NCBI GenBank assembly: GCA_009785705.1
Contig: WQVS01000009.1
Span: 1-21,368, forward strand
Length of the DNA: 21,368 bases
Direction of reading: 5' to 3'
From: Coriobacteriia bacterium
GTDB taxonomy: Bacteria > Actinomycetota > Coriobacteriia > WRKU01 > WQUG01
Positions 5,943 through 12,396 of the stretch are shown here, one piece after another (positions within the stretch are counted from its first letter, which is position 1; the number at the start of each line of letters is the position of its first letter). Below the pieces are notes generated by a model. It was not told the DNA's origin. It ran no database searches and saw only the letters and a program-made list of their open reading frames with translations. Made by a program: the position numbers and the translations under genes.

Positions 5943-7623
5943 CAAAAAGCCCTTCATGCTGCCTGTAGATATTCGGCGCAAGCGCATCTTTTGGCTGCTT
6001 AGCATCTTCTTTGTCTTTTTGCTCAGTGTAGGACTGCTGCTTTTGGTACTGTTGCTTAACGCAGTGCAACCGCCTGGTTTTGGGGGGACTGCTCCTCAGA
6101 TGGTGGTTAACTTCCGCGCTTCTTTTTACGGTTCGGCAGACTCGCTTTTTGAACGACCAACAAGTGTCGTTCTGGCACCCAATGGCCAGATTTATGTATC
6201 TGACACCGGTAATGCGCGTGTAGTGGTGCTTGACCGTGATGGTGTCGTGGTGCGCAGCATAACAACATTTGCCTTGGCAGCAGACGCGGAACAGCCTGAT
6301 TCAGAACAGTCAGCGGACTACTCTGTTCCTCTTGAAGGAACACCCACCAGCTTCGTTGCCCCGACTTCTTTAGCTTTCGCAAGTGACGGTAGATGGTTTG
6401 TTGTAGACCAGGCACAGAGCATGGTCTTCTTCTTCAACGCAGAAGATCAACTACTGCAGGGGATTGCTTTCGAGGAAGAGGACCCCATTAGCGTTAATGT
6501 GAACCTAATAGGCGAGGAAGAACAGCTCTTTGTTACGACGCGCTCTGGTGTCTTGCAGAGTAGCCTTGAGGGAGAATTTTCGCATGTTTACATGAATTGG
6601 GGGCTCCTGTCTGGTCAGCTTGACAACCCAGCTGCAGTTACTGTGTTTGACCCAGCACATATGGATGAGGCGGCTTCTCTTTCGCCAACTGACACTACTC
6701 CACTAACTATCATTGCTGACACCTTAAACAATCGCGTTCAGGCTTTTAGAAACTTTGATACAGACCCTGAAATTGCCTGGATTTACGGGGAGCCTATTCT
6801 TGCCCCTGATGTCCGTGAGGAACTAGGCTTTGGGCTTGATGATGAGGTAGCAGGCTCTGTGTCAGCACCTGTAGACCTGGCCCTGTCGCCCTTGGGAAGA
6901 CTTTTCGTGGTGGATGGACTCAGCTCTGAAGTCATCGTTTTGAATGCTCAAACAGGTGCCTATGAATACACCATTTCCGGTGTGGGCTTCAGGGACGGAT
7001 TCCTGTATTACCCTTCAGGCATCTGTTTTGCAGAAGGCAATCTTTATGTTGTTGATAGATTCAACGACAGAGTATCAGTTTTTGAAGACGCACCCCCAAG
7101 CCCTCTAGAGCAGGCGATAGAACAACCTGCTGAGGCTTTTAATCGCTGGCTAATCTTGCTGGTACCAGCCCTTGCCTTTGTAGTGGTATTGCTAAGACTC
7201 ATAAGTTTACGTATGCCGCGCTATGTGGTGGACTTAAGCTCTCTAGAGAATTTATCGGAAGACGATGAGATGCTCATGTTTGTTATCGAGAAATTTGATA
7301 GCCTCATCATTGCATCGGGAACAGAGTCAGTAGCAGACAAAATGCTACCTGGTTATGACTGGAAGATTGAAGTCACAAAGGAAGAAAAGCGAGATGCTTT
7401 AATAGAAAGTCATCCAGGTCTTGATGACCTAGAGGCAGATGCCTTGCTGCTAGCTTCAAAGAAGAAGTATCGCAGCTATCTGCTAACTGCGTCACCTGCT
7501 GTTGAGCGTGCGGCTAAAGATTGCAGCCTAAAGGTGATTACCTTTGCAGAATTCCGTGCACTTGCTCAGGGGATTATTGCTGAGGAAAGCCTGGTTACAG
7601 AGGAGGCAAAAGATGACATATAA
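5935..7623 (+). CDS. NHL-repeat (six-bladed propeller) membrane protein with C-terminal PIN-like domain
   Basis: This 562-residue protein has an N-terminal membrane helix (19-42), an extracytoplasmic domain (about 55-385), a second helix (404-424) flanked by basic residues, and a cytosolic tail. The outer domain carries NHL-type blades: RPTSVVLAPNGQIYVSDTGN (74-93), APTSLAFASDGRWFVVDQ (142-159), IIADTLNNRVQAF (259-271), APVDLALSPLGRLFVVDG (311-328) and YPSGICFAEGNLYVVDRFND (359-378). NHL propellers usually bind proteins or other ligands. The tail (429-545) follows PIN-domain order, with VVDLSSLENL, EADALLLA, SYLLTASP and KVITFAEF, but the usual TxD acid is replaced by TAS. The gene overlaps the TPR gene by eight bases and is 80 bases before the cytochrome gene. 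The propeller call is firm; the PIN-like call is tentative. Confidence 0.88.
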   Translation: MNDKKPFMLPVDIRRKRIFWLLSIFFVFLLSVGLLLLVLLLNAVQPPGFGGTAPQMVVNFRASFYGSADSLFERPTSVVLAPNGQIYVSDTGNARVVVLDRDGVVVRSITTFALAADAEQPDSEQSADYSVPLEGTPTSFVAPTSLAFASDGRWFVVDQAQSMVFFFNAEDQLLQGIAFEEEDPISVNVNLIGEEEQLFVTTRSGVLQSSLEGEFSHVYMNWGLLSGQLDNPAAVTVFDPAHMDEAASLSPTDTTPLTIIADTLNNRVQAFRNFDTDPEIAWIYGEPILAPDVREELGFGLDDEVAGSVSAPVDLALSPLGRLFVVDGLSSEVIVLNAQTGAYEYTISGVGFRDGFLYYPSGICFAEGNLYVVDRFNDRVSVFEDAPPSPLEQAIEQPAEAFNRWLILLVPALAFVVVLLRLISLRMPRYVVDLSSLENLSEDDEMLMFVIEKFDSLIIASGTESVADKMLPGYDWKIEVTKEEKRDALIESHPGLDDLEADALLLASKKKYRSYLLTASPAVERAAKDCSLKVITFAEFRALAQGIIAEESLVTEEAKDDI

Positions 7624-7703
7624 GCGAAAAGGCTGTATTATGTATTAGTAGGATTTTCTGTTTTAAGAGATAGTCCGCTTAGTTAAATTGAAAGATTGGC
7701 AAC

Positions 7704-9665
7704 ATGATGAAGAAACGAAACGTCCTAATAAAGACAGCTGCTTTGACACTGTCGATTGTCTGTGCAACAGCTTTCGCTGCTGTACCAGCTTTCGCGGCAA
7801 ATCTTAACCAGGTTTCTATAGTTGGTTTAAGCGGGGCAGTTAGTGCAGGAGACGAAGTACCGCCACCTCGCATGTTCACCGAAGGTCTTGACCTTGCGGG
7901 AGCAGAACAGCTTTATGCTAACGTGAATGGTGTCAGCTATCGCGTATATCTTGATAATCTGAGGCAGCGCATTTACCGAACTGATAGTGGTGCCACTATC
8001 GTTAATGGTATGTACGACATTCTTGGTGGTACCTACATCAGGGTCACTGACTATGAAGCTGACCCGATGCTAACGGAACCCGTAGATCCATCTGAAGTCT
8101 TTGGACCAGCCTACACGTTCCCTAGTGATGGCAATCAATACGCGACAGAAGAATTGGGACTTCCAATAGACTTTCCTCAATTGAGAGGCCGCGGACCACA
8201 CGGTGGCTATACAACTACTTCTGTGAAGTGCGGCACTTGTCATTCCGCGCACAGTTCACCTTCGCTTAACCCAAATGCTCTTGAGGGCACGGGTGCAGGC
8301 AGTGTAGAAGCACCTGATGGTGCACTTACCAATCCAAACTACCTAAATGTGCGCGGACAGAGGTATTTGACGCGTGCTGGTGCAACAGGATGCGAATTCT
8401 GCCACTTGACAGGTACCCCCATTGGGGCAGCAGGTATGAGCTCAAGAGTTGTCTACACGGGCGGCATGGACGGAACCAGTAACACAGGATCTGAGCCAGG
8501 AGAATCCATATCAGGTCACAGTCTCTTCCAGGGTGGCATTCCGATTCCCAATTCAGAGATGGTTGGTGCTGGCGGGACTACAGGACCCGTAACTCTTAAC
8601 GCGGGCGGATTGACTTGTGCTACTTGCCACGCTGTACATGGAAATGTCGGCACGTGGCAGCCCGAGGAGTTCTTCTGGGGCGCTAATGGTGCAGAACCTG
8701 GTGTATTTGCAGATGGCGAAACAGTCACAAGCCTTTCTTACAGAATGTTACGCGCAAATCCTGCAGGTGTATTCAATCCTGCCGCGACTCCTGTTGCAGT
8801 AGCGCCAGCAGAGCCCAGTGACCCACTAGTGGCTGCTGTAGATACTAATCAAGTAAACCAATTCACCATGAGCGAGTGGTGCTCTAACTGCCACAACGCT
8901 TCTGGCATGAGAGAGCGCATGGACAGCATGTCTATGAGTTCATATGGTATTGAAGAGTTGCTCTCTATGACAACTACCTTTACAGCAGAATATGCTAATG
9001 CGCATAGCAGCGGTTTTGCATTAACTTATCCAGGAGGGGAATCCATTCCTGCGACTGCTCATCCTACCTTCTTCTCAGGTGTCTATTCGGGACCTGGTCA
9101 GTGCTACACTTGCCACCGCGGAGACTTAGGCAGTTCGGCTATGGCTCAGTGGGAGTGGACACTTAACGGTGCATCCCTCAGCCAATGGGAACCAGGTGCA
9201 GAATTTGCCCCTATTCCTTCTACACTTGAAGTGGTAAATCAAGACCTTCTAGACGAACTGGCACCCTTCCGAGACCTGGGTTACTTTGCTGTTGAACCAA
9301 CAGCAACTGCGGAAGAACAAGCCTATAACCTAGCTTGCTCTAGCTGTCACTTTGGTACGGCAGATTATGCACGCTGGGCACTTATGAGCGACTGGCCACA
9401 CAGGTCTGCTGACAGTGACGTGATGCTACTGGGAATTGACTTGAGTGATGCAGAGCAGACTGCAGTGCAGGCTAACGAAGGACTTCCCGTCGACATTGCT
9501 TCAGAACACTTCTGTTCACGCTGTCATGCGGGCATAAATGATCTCACGGCAAATATGTTTATGATTTCACATCATTACCTAGACCACAGTAATGTTAGTA
9601 ACGAAACTACAGTTGGCTTGGGCTTCCAGCAAAGTCCAGGTAATGAACCTACAACAACTCCGTAG
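7704..9665 (+). CDS. Secreted multiheme cytochrome c with seven CxxCH sites
   Basis: This 653-residue protein begins with a classical signal peptide (basic MMKKRNVLIK, hydrophobic core, AFA cleavage near residue 31) and has no membrane anchor or LPXTG motif at its end (NEPTTTP). It has seven heme-binding motifs with cysteine-histidine spans at 176-180, 230-234, 305-309, 393-397, 467-471, 545-549 and 604-608. Two of them (CHSAH, CHAVH) have the CH-x-x-H form of doubled-CxxCH cytochromes. The hemes would sit outside the membrane and could carry electrons to a terminal reductase or external acceptor. The role is inferred; no enzymatic domain is recognised in the first 170 residues. Heme attachment needs Ccs/Ccm proteins not found here. 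The gene ends shortly before a hairpin terminator at 9701. Confidence 0.93.
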   Translation: MMKKRNVLIKTAALTLSIVCATAFAAVPAFAANLNQVSIVGLSGAVSAGDEVPPPRMFTEGLDLAGAEQLYANVNGVSYRVYLDNLRQRIYRTDSGATIVNGMYDILGGTYIRVTDYEADPMLTEPVDPSEVFGPAYTFPSDGNQYATEELGLPIDFPQLRGRGPHGGYTTTSVKCGTCHSAHSSPSLNPNALEGTGAGSVEAPDGALTNPNYLNVRGQRYLTRAGATGCEFCHLTGTPIGAAGMSSRVVYTGGMDGTSNTGSEPGESISGHSLFQGGIPIPNSEMVGAGGTTGPVTLNAGGLTCATCHAVHGNVGTWQPEEFFWGANGAEPGVFADGETVTSLSYRMLRANPAGVFNPAATPVAVAPAEPSDPLVAAVDTNQVNQFTMSEWCSNCHNASGMRERMDSMSMSSYGIEELLSMTTTFTAEYANAHSSGFALTYPGGESIPATAHPTFFSGVYSGPGQCYTCHRGDLGSSAMAQWEWTLNGASLSQWEPGAEFAPIPSTLEVVNQDLLDELAPFRDLGYFAVEPTATAEEQAYNLACSSCHFGTADYARWALMSDWPHRSADSDVMLLGIDLSDAEQTAVQANEGLPVDIASEHFCSRCHAGINDLTANMFMISHHYLDHSNVSNETTVGLGFQQSPGNEPTTTP

Positions 9666-9700
9666 GCGCTCTTTAGCAGACTAAAGAATAGAGTTATTAT

Positions 9701-9734
9701 AGAGAGCTGTATGGCAACATGCAGCTCTCTCTTA
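9701..9734 (+). terminator. Hairpin after the cytochrome gene, likely transcript end
   Basis: AGAGAGCTGTAT (9701-9712) pairs with ATGCAGCTCTCT (9719-9730) around a six-base loop, with one G-T wobble. The stem starts 35 bases after the cytochrome stop and is followed by CTTAATTGTTT, a weak T-rich tract. It separates the redox genes from the serine genes. Confidence 0.65.
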
Positions 9735-9792
9735 ATTGTTTCAAGTATATGCCGATTGTAAGAAGAGACCAACGAAGAAAGGTATTCAGCAC

Positions 9793-10950
9793 ATGTCTTT
9801 GAAAAAGCGCTACCTGATGACACCAGGCCCAACCCCCGTTCCTGCCGAAATCTTACTATCGATGGCAAAGCCCATCATCCATCATCGAACGGCAGAATTT
9901 GAAGAGACCGTTAAAGAGGCGCGTGCAGGCTTGCAGTACATCTTTAACACAAAGAATGAGGTACTCCTCTTTGCTTCAAGTGGCACAGGAGCCATGGAGA
10001 GCTCCATCGTTAATTGCTTCAGTGCGGGAGACAGCGTTATTGTGGCGCGTAACGGTAAGTTTGGAGACCGCGAAAAGCAAATCGCCGAGACCTATGGCTT
10101 AGAGGTTATTGACTTAGAGTATGCCTGGGACGAGGTCGTAAAAACCGAAGACATTGCAAGAGAGCTTGCAGCTAATCCCGCAGTACGCGGGGTAATAGTT
10201 ACCCAGTCAGAGACTTCGACAGGTGTTCTTAATCCCATCAAAGAAATCGCAGAAGTAGTTCGTGCTTATGACGAAACCATCATGATTGTAGACTCTATCA
10301 CGGGTATTGGTGCTGTAGCTTGCGAGACTGATGACTGGGGTCTTGATGTGGTCATGACAGGCTCACAGAAGGGTCTTATGCTGCCTCCAGGTCTTGCTGC
10401 AGTTTCTGTTTCGGAGAAGGCATGGCGCGCTGTGGAGAGATCCACTTTGCCCAAGTTCTACTTTGACTGGAAGAAGTACCGCAAAAGCATCGACAAAAAC
10501 ACTACTCCTTTCACCCCGGCGCTGACCCTGATTCAAGGCCTCAATGAAGCCCTAAAGCTGATGCAGGAAGAAGGTCGCGAAAATCTTATTGAGCGCCACA
10601 GCCTACTAGCAGAAGCTACGCGTCAGGGCGTTGAAGCCCTTGGACTAAAGCTTTTTGCTCCGCCGGAGGGTCGCGGTAGTGCCGTTACCCCTGTTTGGAC
10701 CCCAGAAGGCATTCCTTCAGGCAAGATTGTAAAGATAATGAAAGAGGATTACGGAGTAACCATCACCAATGGACAGGATGATTACAAGGATAGAATTTTC
10801 CGCATTGGTCATCTGGGCTACTTTGGTATGTTTGACATCATAACTACACTAACCGCCCTAGAAATGGCACTCACAAAACTGGATTATGATTTTGAGCAGG
10901 GAGTAAGTATTAAGGCAGCAGAATCCGTATTTCTTGCAGCGCGCACCTAG
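9793..10950 (+). CDS. Class V PLP aminotransferase (serine-pyruvate/alanine-glyoxylate type)
   Basis: This 385-residue cytosolic enzyme starts at ATG 9793, chosen over upstream in-frame codons because the family start (KKRYLMTPGPTPVP) begins there and GAAAGG lies ten bases upstream at 9777-9782. It carries SSGTGAMES (62-70, cofactor phosphate region), D167 in IVDSITGIGA, and the PLP lysine K193 in TGSQKGLMLPPG. Proteins of this type act on serine, alanine or glyoxylate. Its neighbour is 3-phosphoglycerate dehydrogenase, and the same pairing occurs in Thermotoga and some other anaerobes, so it may make phosphoserine in place of SerC. That role is an inference; I did not see an SerC gene in the window. 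It belongs to the fold type I family. Confidence 0.92.
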   Translation: MSLKKRYLMTPGPTPVPAEILLSMAKPIIHHRTAEFEETVKEARAGLQYIFNTKNEVLLFASSGTGAMESSIVNCFSAGDSVIVARNGKFGDREKQIAETYGLEVIDLEYAWDEVVKTEDIARELAANPAVRGVIVTQSETSTGVLNPIKEIAEVVRAYDETIMIVDSITGIGAVACETDDWGLDVVMTGSQKGLMLPPGLAAVSVSEKAWRAVERSTLPKFYFDWKKYRKSIDKNTTPFTPALTLIQGLNEALKLMQEEGRENLIERHSLLAEATRQGVEALGLKLFAPPEGRGSAVTPVWTPEGIPSGKIVKIMKEDYGVTITNGQDDYKDRIFRIGHLGYFGMFDIITTLTALEMALTKLDYDFEQGVSIKAAESVFLAART

Positions 10951-10951
10951 C

Positions 10952-11045
10952 GGGAAATCTCAGTACTGATTTTGAAATGAGAAATGCTCACGTAGGAAAA
11001 ACTACGCTCCGCTTCCTCACTTCAAAATCAGTACAAATCTTTCCC
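10952..11045. repeat. Palindromic REP/MITE-like element, copy B
   Basis: This 94-base inverted repeat starts one base after the aminotransferase stop. Two 44-base arms flank a GAAAAA loop. GGGAAA pairs with TTTCCC, GTACTGATTTTGAA pairs with its exact complement, TGAG pairs with CTCA, and CGTAG pairs with CTACG. The parts that do not pair (TGCTCA on the left, CTCCGC on the right) recur in copy A at 710-795 as TGCTCA and CTTCGC. It may end the aminotransferase transcript or be a mobile hairpin remnant. Confidence 0.8.
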
Positions 11046-11107
11046 ATTAGGAACACGCTGAACTAATTAGTACGAATCTCGCACGTCTAGAGCACGCTGA
11101 ACTAACT
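11030..11107. repeat. Diverged 39-bp tandem direct repeat upstream of serA
   Basis: Two adjoining 39-base units begin AGTACAAATCT (11030) and AGTACGAATCT (11069), and both end with CACGCTGAACTAA followed by T or CT. About 29 of 39 bases agree by hand alignment. The first unit overlaps the right arm of palindromic element copy B, so the duplication captured the edge of that element. Confidence 0.75.
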
Positions 11108-11133
11108 GAGCTATTGTGCTAACCCCCCCCAAT

Positions 11134-11140
11134 GAGAGGA
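11134..11140 (+). promoter_or_regulatory. Ribosome binding site that fixes the serA start
   Basis: GAGAGGA lies five bases before ATG 11146 and makes that ATG the start rather than the in-frame GTG at 11116, which would add ten residues unlike the family. A run of eight C (11123-11130) sits just upstream of it. Confidence 0.8.
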
Positions 11141-11145
11141 CTTTT

Positions 11146-12066
11146 ATGAAGATTTTAGTGGCAGATAAAGTTAATCAGGCAGGTATCGACTACTTAGTGG
11201 ATGCTGGCTATGAAGTTGATGTAAAGATAGGGCTTTCTCCCGAAGAGCTCGTAGCAGAAGTTCCTGGTTATGATGCTCTTGCGGTGCGTAGCGCCGTGCA
11301 GGTAACGCGCGAAGTTATAGAGGCAGGCACAGAACTGAAGGTAGTTGGTCGCGCCGGTGTTGGAACTGACAATATCGATAAAGAAGCTGCTGCACAACAT
11401 GATGTTGCGGTGGTAAATACTCCTGCTGCAAATGTCGTGTCTGCTGCAGAGCAAACCTTTGCTCTTATGTTGGCCTGTGCACGCAATACAGCCCAAGCCA
11501 ACGCAAGTATGCATGCGGGACGCTGGGATCGTGCCCAGTTTACCGGTCTTGAATTGAGCGGTCGAACCCTAGGCATTATTGGCTTGGGAAGAATCGGTGC
11601 ACTTCTAGCAGACCGCGCAAAGGCCTTTGACATGACAGTTATTGCTTATGACCCTAATGCCTGTCCTGAGCGTGCGGCACAGCAGGGTGTAGAGCTTGTC
11701 TCTGACTTGGAAGAACTTATCCGTAGCGCCAATGTGATTTCAGTTCATCTGCCAAAAACTCCAGAAACTACCAATATGATTTGTGCAGAAAGAATCGAGC
11801 AGATGAAGGATGATGTCATTATCCTTAACGTTGCCCGCGGGGGCATCTGTGCTGAGGCAGCACTGCTCGCAGGCCTTGAAAGTGGAAAAATCTGGTCAGT
11901 TGGAATAGATGTCTTTGACCCAGAGCCACCCGTAGACTGTCCGCTAGTGGGCAATGACAGGGCTGTACTTACTCCTCATTTAGGGGCCTCAACGAAAGAG
12001 GCACAAATACGTGCAGGAGTACAGGTAGCAGAAGCAATAGTGGACGAGCTAAGGAAATTCAGCTAA
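11146..12066 (+). CDS. serA: D-3-phosphoglycerate dehydrogenase, short form without ACT domain
   Basis: This 306-residue cytosolic enzyme oxidises 3-phosphoglycerate to 3-phosphohydroxypyruvate with NAD, the first step of serine synthesis. It has the D-isomer 2-hydroxyacid dehydrogenase layout: VVGRAGVGTDNID (66-78), the NAD loop GLGRIG (146-151), PKTPETTNMI (203-212), and catalytic R231 in NVARGG, E260 in FDPEPP and H278 in TPHLGAST. The protein ends right after the catalytic domain (EAIVDELRKFS). Longer SerA forms have a C-terminal ACT or ASB domain that mediates serine feedback; neither is present, so it should be insensitive to serine by that route. It follows the aminotransferase gene and probably works in one pathway with it. 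The substrate call leans on the neighbour. Confidence 0.9.
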   Translation: MKILVADKVNQAGIDYLVDAGYEVDVKIGLSPEELVAEVPGYDALAVRSAVQVTREVIEAGTELKVVGRAGVGTDNIDKEAAAQHDVAVVNTPAANVVSAAEQTFALMLACARNTAQANASMHAGRWDRAQFTGLELSGRTLGIIGLGRIGALLADRAKAFDMTVIAYDPNACPERAAQQGVELVSDLEELIRSANVISVHLPKTPETTNMICAERIEQMKDDVIILNVARGGICAEAALLAGLESGKIWSVGIDVFDPEPPVDCPLVGNDRAVLTPHLGASTKEAQIRAGVQVAEAIVDELRKFS

Positions 12067-12113
12067 ACTGTCTTTCGCAGCATTTTCAGCTGCACCTCGT
12101 TAGAGGTACATGT

Positions 12114-12189
12114 GCGCGATTAGCTCAGTTGGGAGAGCACTTGCCCGACACGCAAGGGGTCACTGGTTCAAGTCCAGTATCGCGCACCA
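12114..12189 (+). tRNA. tRNA-Val, anticodon GAC
   Basis: A full cloverleaf of 76 bases includes an encoded CCA end. The acceptor arm GCGCGAT pairs with ATCGCGC (12179-12185). The D arm is GCTC/GAGC, the anticodon stem CTTGC/GCAAG encloses CCGACAC with anticodon GAC, and the T arm ACTGG/CCAGT encloses TTCAAGT. GAC reads the valine codons GUC and GUU. No repeat of the 3' end is seen nearby, so there is no sign of an integrated element here. Confidence 0.97.
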
Positions 12190-12202
12190 TCACTTTGAAA
12201 TG

Positions 12203-12243
12203 ACCCACTGGCTTTGGACAAACTCCAAGACCAGTGGGTTTTT
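12203..12243 (+). terminator. Strong intrinsic terminator of the tRNA-Val transcript
   Basis: ACCCACTGG (12203-12211) pairs with CCAGTGGGT (12231-12239), with an inner TTGGA/TCCAA pairing around the loop, and is followed by a run of five T (12239-12243). It starts 14 bases after the tRNA end. It also rules out an upstream start for the next membrane protein in the same frame. Confidence 0.88.
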
Positions 12244-12354
12244 ACATGCCTACTGCCCCTGTGTTTGCACTGCGGCTTAATAGAGCCCTTGCGCTGTCGC
12301 CGCAGCTGCCTTAGTAACAAGTACTGCACGAAACAGGTTCTTCTTAATATCAAA

Positions 12355-12367
12355 TGCAATAATTGCA
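12355..12367. promoter_or_regulatory. Perfect 6-1-6 palindrome upstream of the DUF4173 gene
   Basis: TGCAAT, A, ATTGCA form a perfect 13-base palindrome 30 bases before the start codon and 15 bases before the ribosome site. The remainder of the 153-base gap from the terminator (12244) to the start (12397) holds no gene and no clear promoter. It could be an operator, but palindromes this short also arise by chance. Confidence 0.3.
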
Positions 12368-12381
12368 AGCCAGTAATTAAT

Positions 12382-12389
12382 AGGGAGGA
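12382..12389 (+). promoter_or_regulatory. Ribosome binding site that fixes the DUF4173 protein start
   Basis: AGGGAGGA lies seven bases before ATG 12397. An in-frame codon at 12214 would start inside the tRNA terminator and add 61 non-family residues, so 12397 is the supported start. Confidence 0.85.
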
Positions 12390-12396
12390 CATTTTA

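Noticed and set aside
9736..9792. Earlier start for the aminotransferase
   Set aside because: The extra 19 residues begin just after the terminator and are unlike the family; the ATG at 9793 fits.
11116..11145. GTG start for serA ten codons earlier
   Set aside because: It is before the C8 tract and has no ribosome site; the family start MKILVAD at 11146 is preceded by GAGAGGA.
12091..12113. Small hairpin ACCTC-GTTA-GAGGT before tRNA-Val as a serA terminator
   Set aside because: The stem is only five pairs with no T-run, so serA may read into the tRNA and stop at the terminator at 12203.
12114..12189. Possible attachment site for an integrated element at the tRNA-Val 3' end
   Set aside because: No repeat of the tRNA 3' end, integrase or foreign gene was found in the window.
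12214..12396. Upstream extension of the DUF4173 protein by 61 residues
   Set aside because: It would start inside the tRNA terminator, has no ribosome site, and the added residues do not resemble the family; AGGGAGGA before 12397 fits better.
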